This document shows, piece by piece, positions 55,955 through 64,000 of a stretch of 64,000 nucleotides of DNA. The stretch is from Triatoma infestans (lineage: Eukaryota > Arthropoda > Insecta > Hemiptera > Reduviidae), in NCBI GenBank assembly GCA_011037195.1, contig JAAEAF010014560.1, positions 62,001 through 126,000 of the forward strand, written 5' to 3'. Numbering within the stretch: position 1 is the first letter of the stretch; the number at the start of each line of letters is the position of its first letter. The notes beneath the pieces are model-generated. The model saw nothing but the letters and a program-made list of their open reading frames with translations, was not told the DNA's origin and did no database searches. Position numbers and translations under genes: made by a program.

Positions 55955-56135
55955 TATGATTTCATCTGTCGTAGCAGACCTCATTATTTATTTTGGTTCT
56001 GACCGGTTTCGGATTCTCATCCATCGTCAGGGTATGGTTTCAATCCATTCGTGTAGAAAGATGATTTCAACTACGTAAAGATTTATATCACGCGCCACAC
56101 GGTTGATTGTGTGTGGGAGGTTATAAGAGGTAATA
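55955..56135 (-). mobile_element. Fold-back arm with family-ii hammerhead-like motif
   Basis: Only one arm is recognised. It contains GTCGTAGCAGACCTCATTAT, the ribozyme-like block and, beyond it, GTGTGTGGGAGGTTATAAGA. Its inverse appears in the right arm of the element at 12590-12780 (CTTACAACCTCCCACACA). It sits inside a split Jockey element. Confidence 0.55.
55990..56036 (-). ncRNA. Hammerhead-like motif, family ii, core intact
   Basis: Minus strand: CTGACGA, TGGATGAGAATCC, GAAACCGGTC, AGAACC. Stem II is GGAT with ATCC around GAGA. The core is intact with N7 = C. Stem I is doubtful: the base before CTGACGA does not pair with the A after GTC. In related copies GTTCCTGA is instead complementary to TCAGGAAC, a register that overlaps the core. 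Confidence 0.5.
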
Positions 56136-56397
56136 GAAGTATGTGTATCGCGTGTATTACAGCAGAAAAGAATGTATACAAATTATGATTAAAATTTAAC
56201 ATTAATATAAAATAAATGATGCCTATTGAAAGCAATTTAAAATTGTCTTCTGGTTAAGTTCTAATAAAGTGGAACTTACTTTGCTATGTGTCTTAACATG
56301 GTATTTTAATGCGGGACAGCGATATGAAATTTGAAGAGTACTTTATATAAATAAGAATATATAAAGTTTAATAAATAGTTAATTGCGAGTAAGATTG

Positions 56398-57000
56398 TAA
56401 ATGTAATAGCAGAGAGAGAGAGAGTGAAAATGAAGGACCACTATCTCGGTCTGGAGTGGGAGAAACCACATAAATACAGCGACGAAAAACAGGTAAGAGA
56501 ACAGTTCATACCACGGAGATCACTCGCCAGTCACTCTACGTGTCATTATCCTTTACCACCCTACCACAATCTATCATTTCAAGTGTAAACTCCAGGCAGT
56601 CAGTGTCACTTATTATATTATACAGTGTTAACCATATTTAACCCTCCATGGTAGGATGGAGATAATGTTATAATTAATTCATTTAAATCAGACCATTTCT
56701 CTCCTTTATCAACCCCATTATATTTGTAATAGCAGAGAGAGAGACAGACAGACAAAATGACAGGACCACTCTCTCAGACTGAAGTGGGAGAAACTACATA
56801 AATACAGCAATGGGAAACAGATAGGAGAACAGTTCATACCACGGAGGTCACTCGCCAGTCACTCTACGTGTCATTACTCTTTACTACCCTGCAAAGTCCA
56901 GGCAGTCAGTGTCACTTATTATATTATAGAGTGTTAACCATATTTAGTTAATTCGTTTAAACCAGACCATTTGTCTCCTTCATCAACCCCATTATATAAA
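56398..57000 (+). mobile_element. Two LTR units in direct tandem
   Basis: Unit 1 (56402-56722) and unit 2 (56725-56996) both start TGTAATAGCAGAGAGAG and end CAACCCCATTATA. They share ATACCACGGAG, TCACTCGCCAGTCACTCTAC and GGCAGTCAGTGTCACTTATT. Only TT separates them. The outside is flanked by TAAA on each side (56398-56401 and 56997-57000). Unit 1 has two blocks (about 25 and 40 bp) absent from unit 2. A related solo LTR lies at 15978-16332. No internal element sequence is present. Confidence 0.6.
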
Positions 57001-57584
57001 TAAACATTGAAAACATGCAAGATTAATGTAAGAAAACATCTAATACTGTTGATAGAAAAAGTAGAGATTTAAGATGGAGATAATGTTATATTAAATAATT
57101 ATAACACAATAAAGTGTTTTATATATATTATAATGCTTTTTTCATGAGCGGATAAAATAATAGTTAAACATTGAAATGCATGCAGGAAATATACAAAAAG
57201 GTTGGTAGAAAAGAGGTTAAAACCTGTCCATTTATCAATATTGTAAAGTTATAGAATGCAATTTTATACATTTTATTACAATCAATTTAACTATGAATTT
57301 TAATTTTTATGCTTCAGAGGACCGCAGAACTTAACTTGTGTTCGATGAAAACTCTATATTTAAAATTGGATTTAGAATTACAAAATGCGCTCGCAAATAG
57401 TTGCCAATTTAAAATTTATTGCTCGTTGAGAATAGTATTTTATGAATCAAAGAAGCCCACTAAAAGTGTGCACTACTTTAATTAGCAATTTTTGTCATAG
57501 CTACAGCATTTTTAAATTTTTTATTTGGAATTCACAATCTACATAAATAAATATAATAAATGAATATGATGAGGTATATAGGTT
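57001..57584. other. Non-coding AT-rich DNA inside a split LINE
   Basis: Nothing recognised. Confidence 0.45.
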
Positions 57585-57832
57585 GGTACATCTGAAGTGA
57601 ATACAGTATATAGAAGCGGACCAAGTATACTACCCTGACGAACTCCAGCGCAGGCCAGCGAGTAGTCGGAGGTAGCAGATCCGCAACTAATCTGAAAGTA
57701 GCGGTCAGAGAGATAAGACTTGATGAGTAAATAATAGGTTGATGGTAGCTATTTCTTTAGCTTCCACAGTAAATCTGGAAGCCATACCCATTCGAAGGCT
57801 TGAGCCACGTCGAGGAAGGCACCAAAGCAGTA
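57585..57832 (-). pseudogene. Jockey-clade reverse transcriptase core (right part of a split copy)
   Basis: Minus strand: CFGAFLDVAQAFEWVW (the first catalytic Asp block, LDVAQAF), LPDLLWKLKK, LIKSYLSDRYFQISCGSATS, then CAGVRQGSILGPLLYTVFTS, ending DVPT. R replaces the P of GVPQGS. One stop (TAG after KLKK) is present. The C-terminal part of what looks like the same element starts at 55830, about 1.75 kb away. Confidence 0.65.
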
Positions 57833-58177
57833 CATTATAAAATTATTTAAGAAAAAAACATATGAATTTGACTACATATGAAAACTTTAGTATTATTGGC
57901 TCCCAATCGGTCTTTGTAATCAAAATATTATATATATGTAAAGATTTAGACTTAGAAAATAAAGATGGGGGAATATTGTATATTCTTCATTCAAACCAAA
58001 CTTAAATATTGAAATATATATCTTATATATCAATACATAGAACCTATCATACATAGAACATATCATATATAGAAACCTTATCCTACAAATCTTCTATATT
58101 TAGGCAAATTTACTGTCTCTCGGTCAACTTGCAATGGGACATTCCTCATAATTAAGAATATGTTTTAATAAATGTTT
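57833..58177. other. Non-coding AT-rich DNA
   Basis: Nothing recognised. Confidence 0.5.
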
Positions 58178-58679
58178 TACTGTAAGATGAGTGGGTTGTC
58201 GGCAGTCTAAAATGCTCATTGGGGGTCCGGGCGGAGCTTTGAGTAGTGGGGTCCGATGTCTTTCACGGACCTCCCTCAGGTATCTGGTTGGATTCCTCAC
58301 TGGGCATTGTGGTTTAAGGAGACATCTCTATATAATGGGACTTGTGCCTGACCCTTTTTGTAGACTTTGTGAAACTGAGGAGGAAACACCCATGCATTTG
58401 ATGACGAATTGTTTGGGTTGTGAGGAGATTAGGTTTAGGACCTTCGGCCGGAATAGGATGTCGGTAGAGGATCTTAAGCTGTGTCTTTTTAAGGTTTTGG
58501 TCCGATTTGTTCGGTCTGTTGTGAAACTTAGATGGTTAAACCCTAGGCCTGGATTTTCATTCTAGTCCCAGTGGAGGTATTCTTTAGGGGTAGCTATATG
58601 GGCCCGAAAGGCTTTGGATAGCGTAGGGTTTACTTCCCTCCCCTTTTGTGAATAATAATAATAATAATACTGTAAGATG
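58178..58679 (+). mobile_element. 5'-truncated I-type LINE with 12-bp target duplication
   Basis: Flanked by TACTGTAAGATG at 58178-58189 and 58668-58679. The tail is a TAA microsatellite (58650-58668). Coding text is present to 58565. This copy is nearly identical to the corresponding parts of 50990-52175, so both are probably young. Confidence 0.85.
58190..58565 (+). pseudogene. I-type LINE ORF2 C-terminal fragment, open
   Basis: Open frame over the fragment: VGCRQSKMLIGGPGGALSSG, VRCLSRTSLRYLVGFLTGHC, GLRRHLYIMGLVPDPFCRLC, ETEEETPMHLMTNCLGCEEI, ending GFSF at stop 58563-58565. The Cys/His motif (CRLC...H...C) is complete here, unlike the copy at 51098-52162. No function is expected because the reverse transcriptase is absent. 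Confidence 0.8.
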
Positions 58680-59531
58680 TGACTGACAGCTTGGCAAACA
58701 CGTTGTTTCTAATTTTCTTCTTAATAATATATAAGAATGAAGTGAGACGAGCACGCGCTTCTCTCAGATTTTTTAATATTACCCCTTCTCTTTATTCTTT
58801 ACTGCATTTTCTTTAAAGTCCTTTTAGAATAATAAAACCATCATTAGTTAAGTGCATTTAATTAAATTATATTGACTTTCTTAAAAATGTTCATATATAA
58901 TAAATTATAAAAAAGTATTGAATAAGATGCTTGAAAATATAATTTGTTCGCTTCAAATAAGTCATAACAAGTGTTACCATGTAAGCAATCCATAGTTTAT
59001 ACACGTATTAAAAAAAAAAATGTGCAGAATATCTGAGTTTGCTTCAAAAAAATAGTAACAGATGCCATTATCAAAAATATTTAATATTAATAAGAATGTT
59101 TTCACACCTTTTACAAATTGACATGAAGTTTGCCTACTTAATATGAGTACAGCTTCTTAAGTATTCCATTTTAGTTCTTGGTTAATTCATACAACCCTGG
59201 CTAAAGATGACCTTACCTGGATAACCGGCCTTATTAACAAAAATATTTCATTCTTTCATTTCTTTACATGACGTCAACTCACGCAATTCCATCATCTGTG
59301 CCACTGATCTTTAAATATAACATTGTAGGACTTGATTATGATTTATCGTATTAAATTTTGATTTTAATTTATCTTATGAATAATTTAAGAAATTACACCA
59401 GAGTAATTATTTTGAAATGATGTTTCGCTAAAGAATTCAAAGTCAACGTATGAATATATATAATATGTATGTAGTTATTATTGCTTCTAACAAGAAACTT
59501 GTTATTGTAAGAAGCTTGTAAATTATTATTA
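58680..59531. other. Non-coding AT-rich DNA
   Basis: Nothing recognised. Confidence 0.5.
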
Positions 59532-59772
59532 TTATTTTTTTTTTAATTTAAGGCGCGTCAACATCTATGGTCATTGGCGCCCGGAGCCTTCTCAGTGCAT
59601 TGCCGGCCTCCGGACAGTGTTCTCTCGTTACAGACAACACTTGTCCATCCCGGATAGTGAGCTGTAGAGGCTACTAGGAAGAAAAAATCTAAGGGTAGCA
59701 CAGCTGGACTCGAACCCGGGTCATCCGCGTGGGAGTCCAGTACGCTAGCCACTTAGCTATTCCCTTCCCTAC
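59532..59772 (-). mobile_element. tRNA-derived SINE, family S1, most complete copy
   Basis: On the minus strand, GAATAGCTAAGTGGCTAGCG holds an A box (TAGCTAAGTGG) and CCGGGTTCGAGTCCAGC holds a perfect B box (59706-59716 inverse). Together they form an internal RNA polymerase III promoter. The body continues through CTACCCTTAGATTTTTTCTT, AACGAGAGAACACTGTCCGG and GAGAAGGCTCCGGGCGCCAA. The tail is poly-A (plus-strand T-run 59535-59544). Both flanks are TTA repeats, so the insertion lies in a TTA microsatellite. Other copies: 3384, 7510, 7918, 30617, 38903 and 54794. Confidence 0.85.
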
Positions 59773-59801
59773 TTATTATTATTATTGTTATTATTAACTT
59801 T

Positions 59802-60030
59802 GTTGTGGTTGGTTCCGCATCTGAGATATTTCCATGATAGTCCTTTTCTTTTTATGGTCATCTACCGGTTTCGGGCGTTTACCCACTAGAATGTTTTGTC
59901 ACAACAATGTGATATCATTGACTTGCACTGAACAAAGTTAGTTTATAAACTCAGGAGTTTAGATAGATGAGTACCCGAAACCGGTCGATCACTACAAAAA
60001 GAAGCAGGCTATCACGGAAAATATCGCTGA
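59802..60030. mobile_element. Fold-back element, family i, both ribozyme motifs decayed
   Basis: Left terminus TTTGTTGTGGTTGGTTCCGC. The left motif (minus sense, 59855-59893) keeps ACGCCCGAAACCGGTAGATG but lacks CTGAAGA. The right motif (59974-59990) keeps CCCGAAACCGGTCGATC only. The terminus of the right arm is cut after AAAATATCGCTGAT. Confidence 0.65.
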
Positions 60031-61129
60031 TTTATTATATTTGTTTATTGTTGCAAGAAATTCCTTATACAATAGATTGCGTATAAATTTATTCATATTT
60101 ATATTGATTACTGATCAAAAATAAATAGTTTATATAAAATAAATAAAATAGTGAAAAATAAATTTCAATTTTTTTTTCAATAAAATAAGAAAATTAAAAA
60201 TTACTCTAGTTAAATAATCACATCCTCTACTTGCTAATGACTGCATTGCATAAATAAAGACATCATTAATTTGTACTATACTGATGTTATAAAATTCAGC
60301 AGGTTATTGCATTCAGCAGTGATGTTCCATTGTCAGAAGTTCATGTATTATAACTAAGTTATCTAAGCATTTAGGCACAAATTATCTTCTAATTATACAA
60401 ATTATCAGACTTAATACAACGGAAAAGTGATAAACATTATCAGACTGATTTAGTGAACATAATCCATGATCTTGAGTTGGCCCTGAAATAGTGTCTATTA
60501 TTTTTAAATTAAGGGTCATTGTTTTAGTTTATTATGAAGTGGCACCTATTGAAAACTGACTTCACATCCTTACTAATTAATCTATTTTCATACCGTGTAG
60601 CAAATTAGTACGATGATGTATTAGGTTAGATAAATCATGATTATGTAATATGTCCTCTCTATCAGTCAGCTGTGTGTGTCTATTTAGCCAGTTAAAAAAT
60701 AAATTACAGTCCATCAGTTCTGCGAACTGAAATAAACAATGTGGGGCAAACGGTGATTTTTCAAACTCAGAATTCTAATTAGCCAATCAGTCATTCGTTG
60801 AAATTTTCAACTGGCAATGCAACAATTAGGTTTTTATTCTGAGCGTAACCAAGCTTTACACGAGATAATATTAAGAGGTATTTAGGTAGCGTATTTAACC
60901 CTTTTTCTAAGTAATCAAAATAATTGCCGGCCCAAGCTTCACATAGATATAGTAGCACGCTTTCTGCTAAATATCTGAATATATTAATGTTGGTTATATA
61001 TAAACTGGGTTTACAGCACTTAAGAGTGTTCAGGACAGCTGGATTGGCTATATTAAATTTGGCAATTGAGCTTCACAAACATTTCGAAACTTTGCTTCAT
61101 AAATTGGCTATTATTAAAAAATTGTATTT
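60031..61129. other. Non-coding AT-rich DNA
   Basis: No gene or named repeat recognised. Confidence 0.5.
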
Positions 61130-61362
61130 TTTTTTTTTACTTATGGCGCAACCCCATGCAGGGTCAAGACTTGCCAGACGGCGATTGTATGGGGGCGAGT
61201 GGTAAGCACATCGCAGTACCCTCGCCGTTTGTTCCGGCCTTCGCTATCTAAGGCGCTACCAACTGTAAGCTTCCCACTTTTTTCACGATGCTGGGTCAAC
61301 ACCGAGAACCCTGAATTCACGCACCAAAGGCGAGTACGCTAGCAGAGACCAACGCCAAAGAC
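61130..61362 (-). mobile_element. SINE S2 copy
   Basis: A T-run at 61127-61139 (poly-A of the minus strand) precedes ATGGCGCAACCCCATGCAGG, CTTGCCAGACGGCGATTGTA, CGGCCTTCGCTATCTAAGGC and CACGATGCTGGGTCAACACC. The B box is partly deleted (GAGAACCCTGAATTC) and the A-box region is recognisable only as GCGTACTCGCC. It lies about 390 bp beyond the stop codon of the cuticular-protein exon. Confidence 0.7.
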
Positions 61363-61741
61363 AATTAAATTGTAGTAATAAAGTCTGTGAATGTTTCACA
61401 GCCGCTTTTATTTTTTTTATTAGCAAGGATTAATTGGCATTTTTTATTTAAAGAACGTAATTAATTTCATTGCCATTATACAAATTTATTTCATATTTAA
61501 TTTACAAAAGAAATTCTATATTACATATTTAGTTTGAATGCAAGATCTATCATTTACATACTGTCAAGTCATTTGTTATGGAAAGTACAATTCAATCGTT
61601 CAATAAAAAAATATTAAATTCTACAATTAAAATCAAGTATAAAAATAATAACAATTTCTCATATAAGAAATAAGATGTTTTATATAAACATTTACAAAAT
61701 CAAGTTTAATACAATATTGTAAATAATGTTCAGAATTTTGA

Positions 61742-62012
61742 TCATTTAAATTGTTGATTTTCCTTAGGTGGTGGTAAACTTCTAATATAATCAAGTGCAC
61801 GCTGGATTGCCTCTGGAACTGGTGGCGGTGTAGGTATAGCATCACCCTGAGCTCTGTATCCTTGTTCATCAGCAATAAATGTGATAGTGATTGGTACACC
61901 TTCTGGTGATGTCCAAGAATATGATCCTTCTATAGAAAGACCTTCATCTTCACGGCCTGGATTTTTTAATATTCCAGTTGCTTGACCATTGATGCCGTTT
62001 TCTGTTTCATAT
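61742..62012 (-). CDS. RR-1 cuticular protein, last exon (partial gene)
   Basis: A structural protein of arthropod cuticle that binds chitin through the extended Rebers-Riddiford domain. The exon follows a splice acceptor TTTTATTTCAG (minus strand, 62013-62023). It begins with one base of a split codon and encodes 89 residues before TGA at 61742-61744. It starts YETENGINGQATGILKNPGR, then EDEGLSIEGSYSWTSPEGVP, ITITFIADEQGYRAQGDAIP. These are the RR-1 hallmarks: YETENGI, the GSYSWTSPEG aromatic strand, and the ADEQGYRAQGDAIP end. A proline-rich tail TPPPVPEAIQRALDYIRSLP follows, typical of RR-1 proteins. There are no stops or shifts, so this is a live gene. The signal peptide and start of the domain are in upstream exons (higher coordinates) that I could not find, probably beyond the window. 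A possible poly-A signal (TTTATT inverse) is at 61485-61490. Confidence 0.9.
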
Positions 62013-62015
62013 CTG

Positions 62016-62389
62016 AAATAAAAAAAACATTTGCAAAAATTAGCAATTTTAATTTAAAGACACTGAAAATTATGTGATACTTGTAAATCTTTTTACTGGA
62101 CGGATATGAATGAATCTGTTCGATAATTGGTCAGATAATGTATCGATAGATTGACAGATATTTGTAATATTTTATTTAGAAAATTAATAGTTAATTTTAT
62201 ATTAAAAGAGGTTCTATTTCATTATTTATGCAAATTATTATTAATAAAATATGTAAATTGATGTAATCTATGATTTCATTTTTTTTATCATAAGTAACCC
62301 CATTAAGGGGAACCATTAGATTTATCAAAATAAAGTTATTTTGAAATGGTTTTTAAATCGTTAGGCCTCTTAAAATTATAAAGAGAAGT
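62016..62389. other. Likely intron of the cuticular-protein gene
   Basis: AT-rich sequence upstream (minus sense) of the acceptor at 62013. No upstream exon with a matching donor phase was found here. The intron probably continues through the fold-back at 62390-62690 and beyond. Confidence 0.4.
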
Positions 62390-62449
62390 TTATATGGCAG
62401 TGGTCAGAGGAGTTTTTAAAGAAAAAAGAATTCTTTGCTGCTCTACGTT

Positions 62450-62495
62450 TCGGGTATCATTGGTGACATTCTTTAGGAGCTCTGCCACATTTATT
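62450..62495 (-). ncRNA. Hammerhead-like motif with one core change
   Basis: Minus strand: GAGCTC, CTAAAGA, ATGTCACCAATGATACCC, GAAACGTA, GAGCAGC. The invariant G of CUGANGA is A. Stem I pairs over 4 bp (GCTC with GAGC), better than in its partner at 62588. Confidence 0.5.
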
Positions 62496-62587
62496 GGAGA
62501 AAAGGTACAGTATTGTAGTTGTGTTGTACAGTGTTGGAGTTGACATTATGTTGTATTAACTACAATACTATACAATAATATACCTTT

Positions 62588-62629
62588 TCTCCTGAAGAAG
62601 GGCACCAATTGTACCCGAAACGTAGAGCA
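62588..62629 (+). ncRNA. Hammerhead-like ribozyme motif, core intact, GUA cleavage triplet
   Basis: Plus strand: TCTC, CTGAAGA, AGGGCACCAATTGTACCC, GAAACGTA, GAGCAA. Stem I is CTC with GAG (3 bp). Stem II is GGG.AC with GT.CCC around a CAATT loop, with one C-A mismatch. Stem III is a minimal ACGT. Core bases are all present and GUA is an allowed cleavage triplet. One extra A follows CUGAAGA, corresponding to the extra U of family i. Confidence 0.6.
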
Positions 62630-62690
62630 ATAAAGAATTTTTTTTTTCTTTAAAAACTTCTCTGGCCATTGCCCTATAAACATTTGTTTG

Positions 62691-63941
62691 AGAAATTATA
62701 AATTCATGATTGAAAAATAAATAATATCTTAAAGTCTTGGGAAGCATTAGTAGTTGGAACAGATTAACCAATATCTCACTTCTCTGTTAACTCTCAGATC
62801 AAGCAAAATAAACTTAACATACACCAGGCACACTTCTACCAAGAAACACTCCAAAGTCTCATACCTTTTTTAAAACCTTTGGTTTATTTTTTCTACCCTA
62901 CCCATCCGTTCCTCCGCTGACCGGACACTATTATTTCCGCTTGTCGGATAACCTTTTTTATTTCCGAGTAAGTTGATTCATCGCCATTGGTATGCTCCCT
63001 CAGACGCCTTCATGGTTATATCCCCTCGTTTTTTTTCTTTTTGTTTTCTGTGTCTACAAGCGCAAACATATGTGGAGGCAAGCAAATTTAACAATGATTT
63101 CTCGACAGAAATACTCTGTAGGGGCCTCCCAATACTTTTCAATATGGAGGTTGTTAATTTATTAATATGGAAGCCGAGTTATTAGATTTCTGATGGTATA
63201 TTATAGTTTGGCTTCCTACAATACATTACAAACATTAAATTACAAAATAAATCCCATGTTTTTCTTAAAAAATTGAATTGTAGAGGGAAAGTTAAAGTGC
63301 CTACAAAGCGAAATCTACCGCGTCCCAGAAGATTTATGGCGGCTCTTATGAATTCTTGTGGATTATAAGTAGTAACTTGAAAGTTGCAGCTAGAAGTGAT
63401 AGTCTGTATTGATGAGCTGTGTTTGCCTTGTTAAGTGTATATTTATTTATTTAAATTGTTTACAAGAATATTTTCTAGCATGGAGTTGACATTATATTGT
63501 ATTAATATATTACCAAACATTACATATAGTGTTGTTTATTATATATATAAGCATAATATATAAATGGTAGACTGTTAATAAAAAAAAAAAAATAAAAAAA
63601 CAAGAATCAAATGAAAGAAATGATCACTTATACAGAATTGAACTTTAAGATGATTAAATAAATAATAATACTTTTAACCACAATACAGAAGCATTTTTCT
63701 TTTTCTATTATCTATTGTTTGCACGTTGTTATTAATAAGTAACTATTCATTTCCATGGGGGGAAAATAAACAAAAATACCGTTATTAGCAATAATTAAAT
63801 ACCGGTACTTATATCAGTTATATAAGTTATCCGGAACAGATCAGGCTTATCATATTTGTTTAATTTCATTTAATTTATTTCATTTTATTTGAAACATCAT
63901 TTTATATTTTTATTATTATCTATGGGTTATAGATTTTTAAC
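62691..63941. other. Non-coding DNA, possibly intronic or 5' flank of the cuticular gene
   Basis: No exon recognised. The stretch 62780-63180 has a more even composition, and a plus-strand open frame at 62973-63185 shows no domain. The remainder is AT-rich with a poly-A run at 63579-63599. Confidence 0.4.
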
Positions 63942-64000
63942 TTTCTCTACCTCCTAGTAAGAGCAAGTATTGTAATATCGTGTCAAATTTTTGATATCGA
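63942..64000 (+). repeat. RPT-A copy, cut by the window edge
   Basis: CTTTCTCTACCTCCTAGTAA, GAGCAAGTATTGTAATATCG and TGTCAAATTTTTGATATCGA match the start of RPT-A as at 23510 and the inverse of 27430. The copy continues outside the window. Confidence 0.7.

Larger units (their letters stand above)
62390..62690. mobile_element. Fold-back element with hammerhead-like motifs (family iv), probably intronic
   Basis: Arms 62390-62510 and about 62555-62690 are inverted: GGCAGTGGTCAGAGGAGTTT with AAACTTCTCTGGCCATTGCC at the outer ends, AAAGAATTCTTTGCTGCTC with GAGCAATAAAGAATTTTT, and the ribozyme blocks. The centre is itself palindromic (GTATTGTAGTT and AACTACAATAC). The element lies upstream of the last exon of the minus-strand cuticular gene. 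Confidence 0.7.

Noticed and set aside
62050..62180. Candidate upstream exon of the cuticular-protein gene (minus strand, donor near 62093)
   Set aside because: The translation lacks a signal peptide and RR-1 text, and the last residues do not fit the exon junction.

Overview
This is a 64 kb stretch of AT-rich, non-coding, transposon-dense nuclear DNA from an arthropod, most probably an insect. The evidence is one recognisable host-gene exon (the last exon of an RR-1 cuticular protein, minus strand near the right end), an intron acceptor on that exon, and a transposon census typical of insects: Jockey-clade and I-clade LINEs, other LINE tails, piggyBac, mariner and PIF/Harbinger elements, LTR fragments and tRNA-derived SINEs. 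The species cannot be named from this window. No complete host gene, rRNA, functional tRNA or CRISPR array is visible. Almost every coding stretch is a broken transposon protein.

Layout. 1-12 kb: a 5'-truncated Jockey insertion with an 11-bp target duplication (1149-2092), a LINE tail, SINE copies, two copies of a large unclassified repeat (here RPT-A) built of roughly 280-bp tandem modules, a mariner-like fold-back element and an RNase H-bearing LINE relic. 11.7-24.6 kb: LTR-like sequences, a further LINE tail and a run of inverted-repeat (fold-back) elements carrying hammerhead-ribozyme-like motifs. 24.6-28.3 kb: mostly AT-rich sequence with one RPT-A copy. 28.3-35 kb: a LINE interrupted by another LINE tail, another ribozyme-bearing fold-back, a piggyBac derivative sitting in a Jockey element, and SINEs. 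35-39 kb: largely featureless. 39.6-42.2 kb: a mariner transposon turned into a near-perfect palindrome, next to a Jockey relic. 44.3-49.3 kb: two PIF/Harbinger derivatives with matching ends, one carrying the MADF-type protein and the other the start of the transposase, plus a LINE endonuclease segment inserted inside a SINE. 50.9-59.8 kb: three insertions of one I-type LINE family with target duplications, ribozyme-bearing fold-backs, a tandem LTR pair and a split Jockey element. 60-64 kb: the cuticular-protein exon, one more ribozyme-bearing fold-back and the start of another RPT-A copy.

The most unusual signal is a set of at least six related inverted-repeat families whose arms carry the order CUGANGA, short hairpin, GAAAC, then GUC or GUA. 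This is the layout of a type I hammerhead self-cleaving ribozyme with a very short stem III. Three copies of one family (15192-15233, 17655-17695, 53659-53700) and one copy of another (62588-62629) keep all invariant core bases. Hammerheads of this kind are known from Penelope-like retroelements and small non-autonomous relatives, but no Penelope reverse transcriptase was recognised here. All calls are from reading alone: family names are from remembered motifs and ribozyme activity is inferred.
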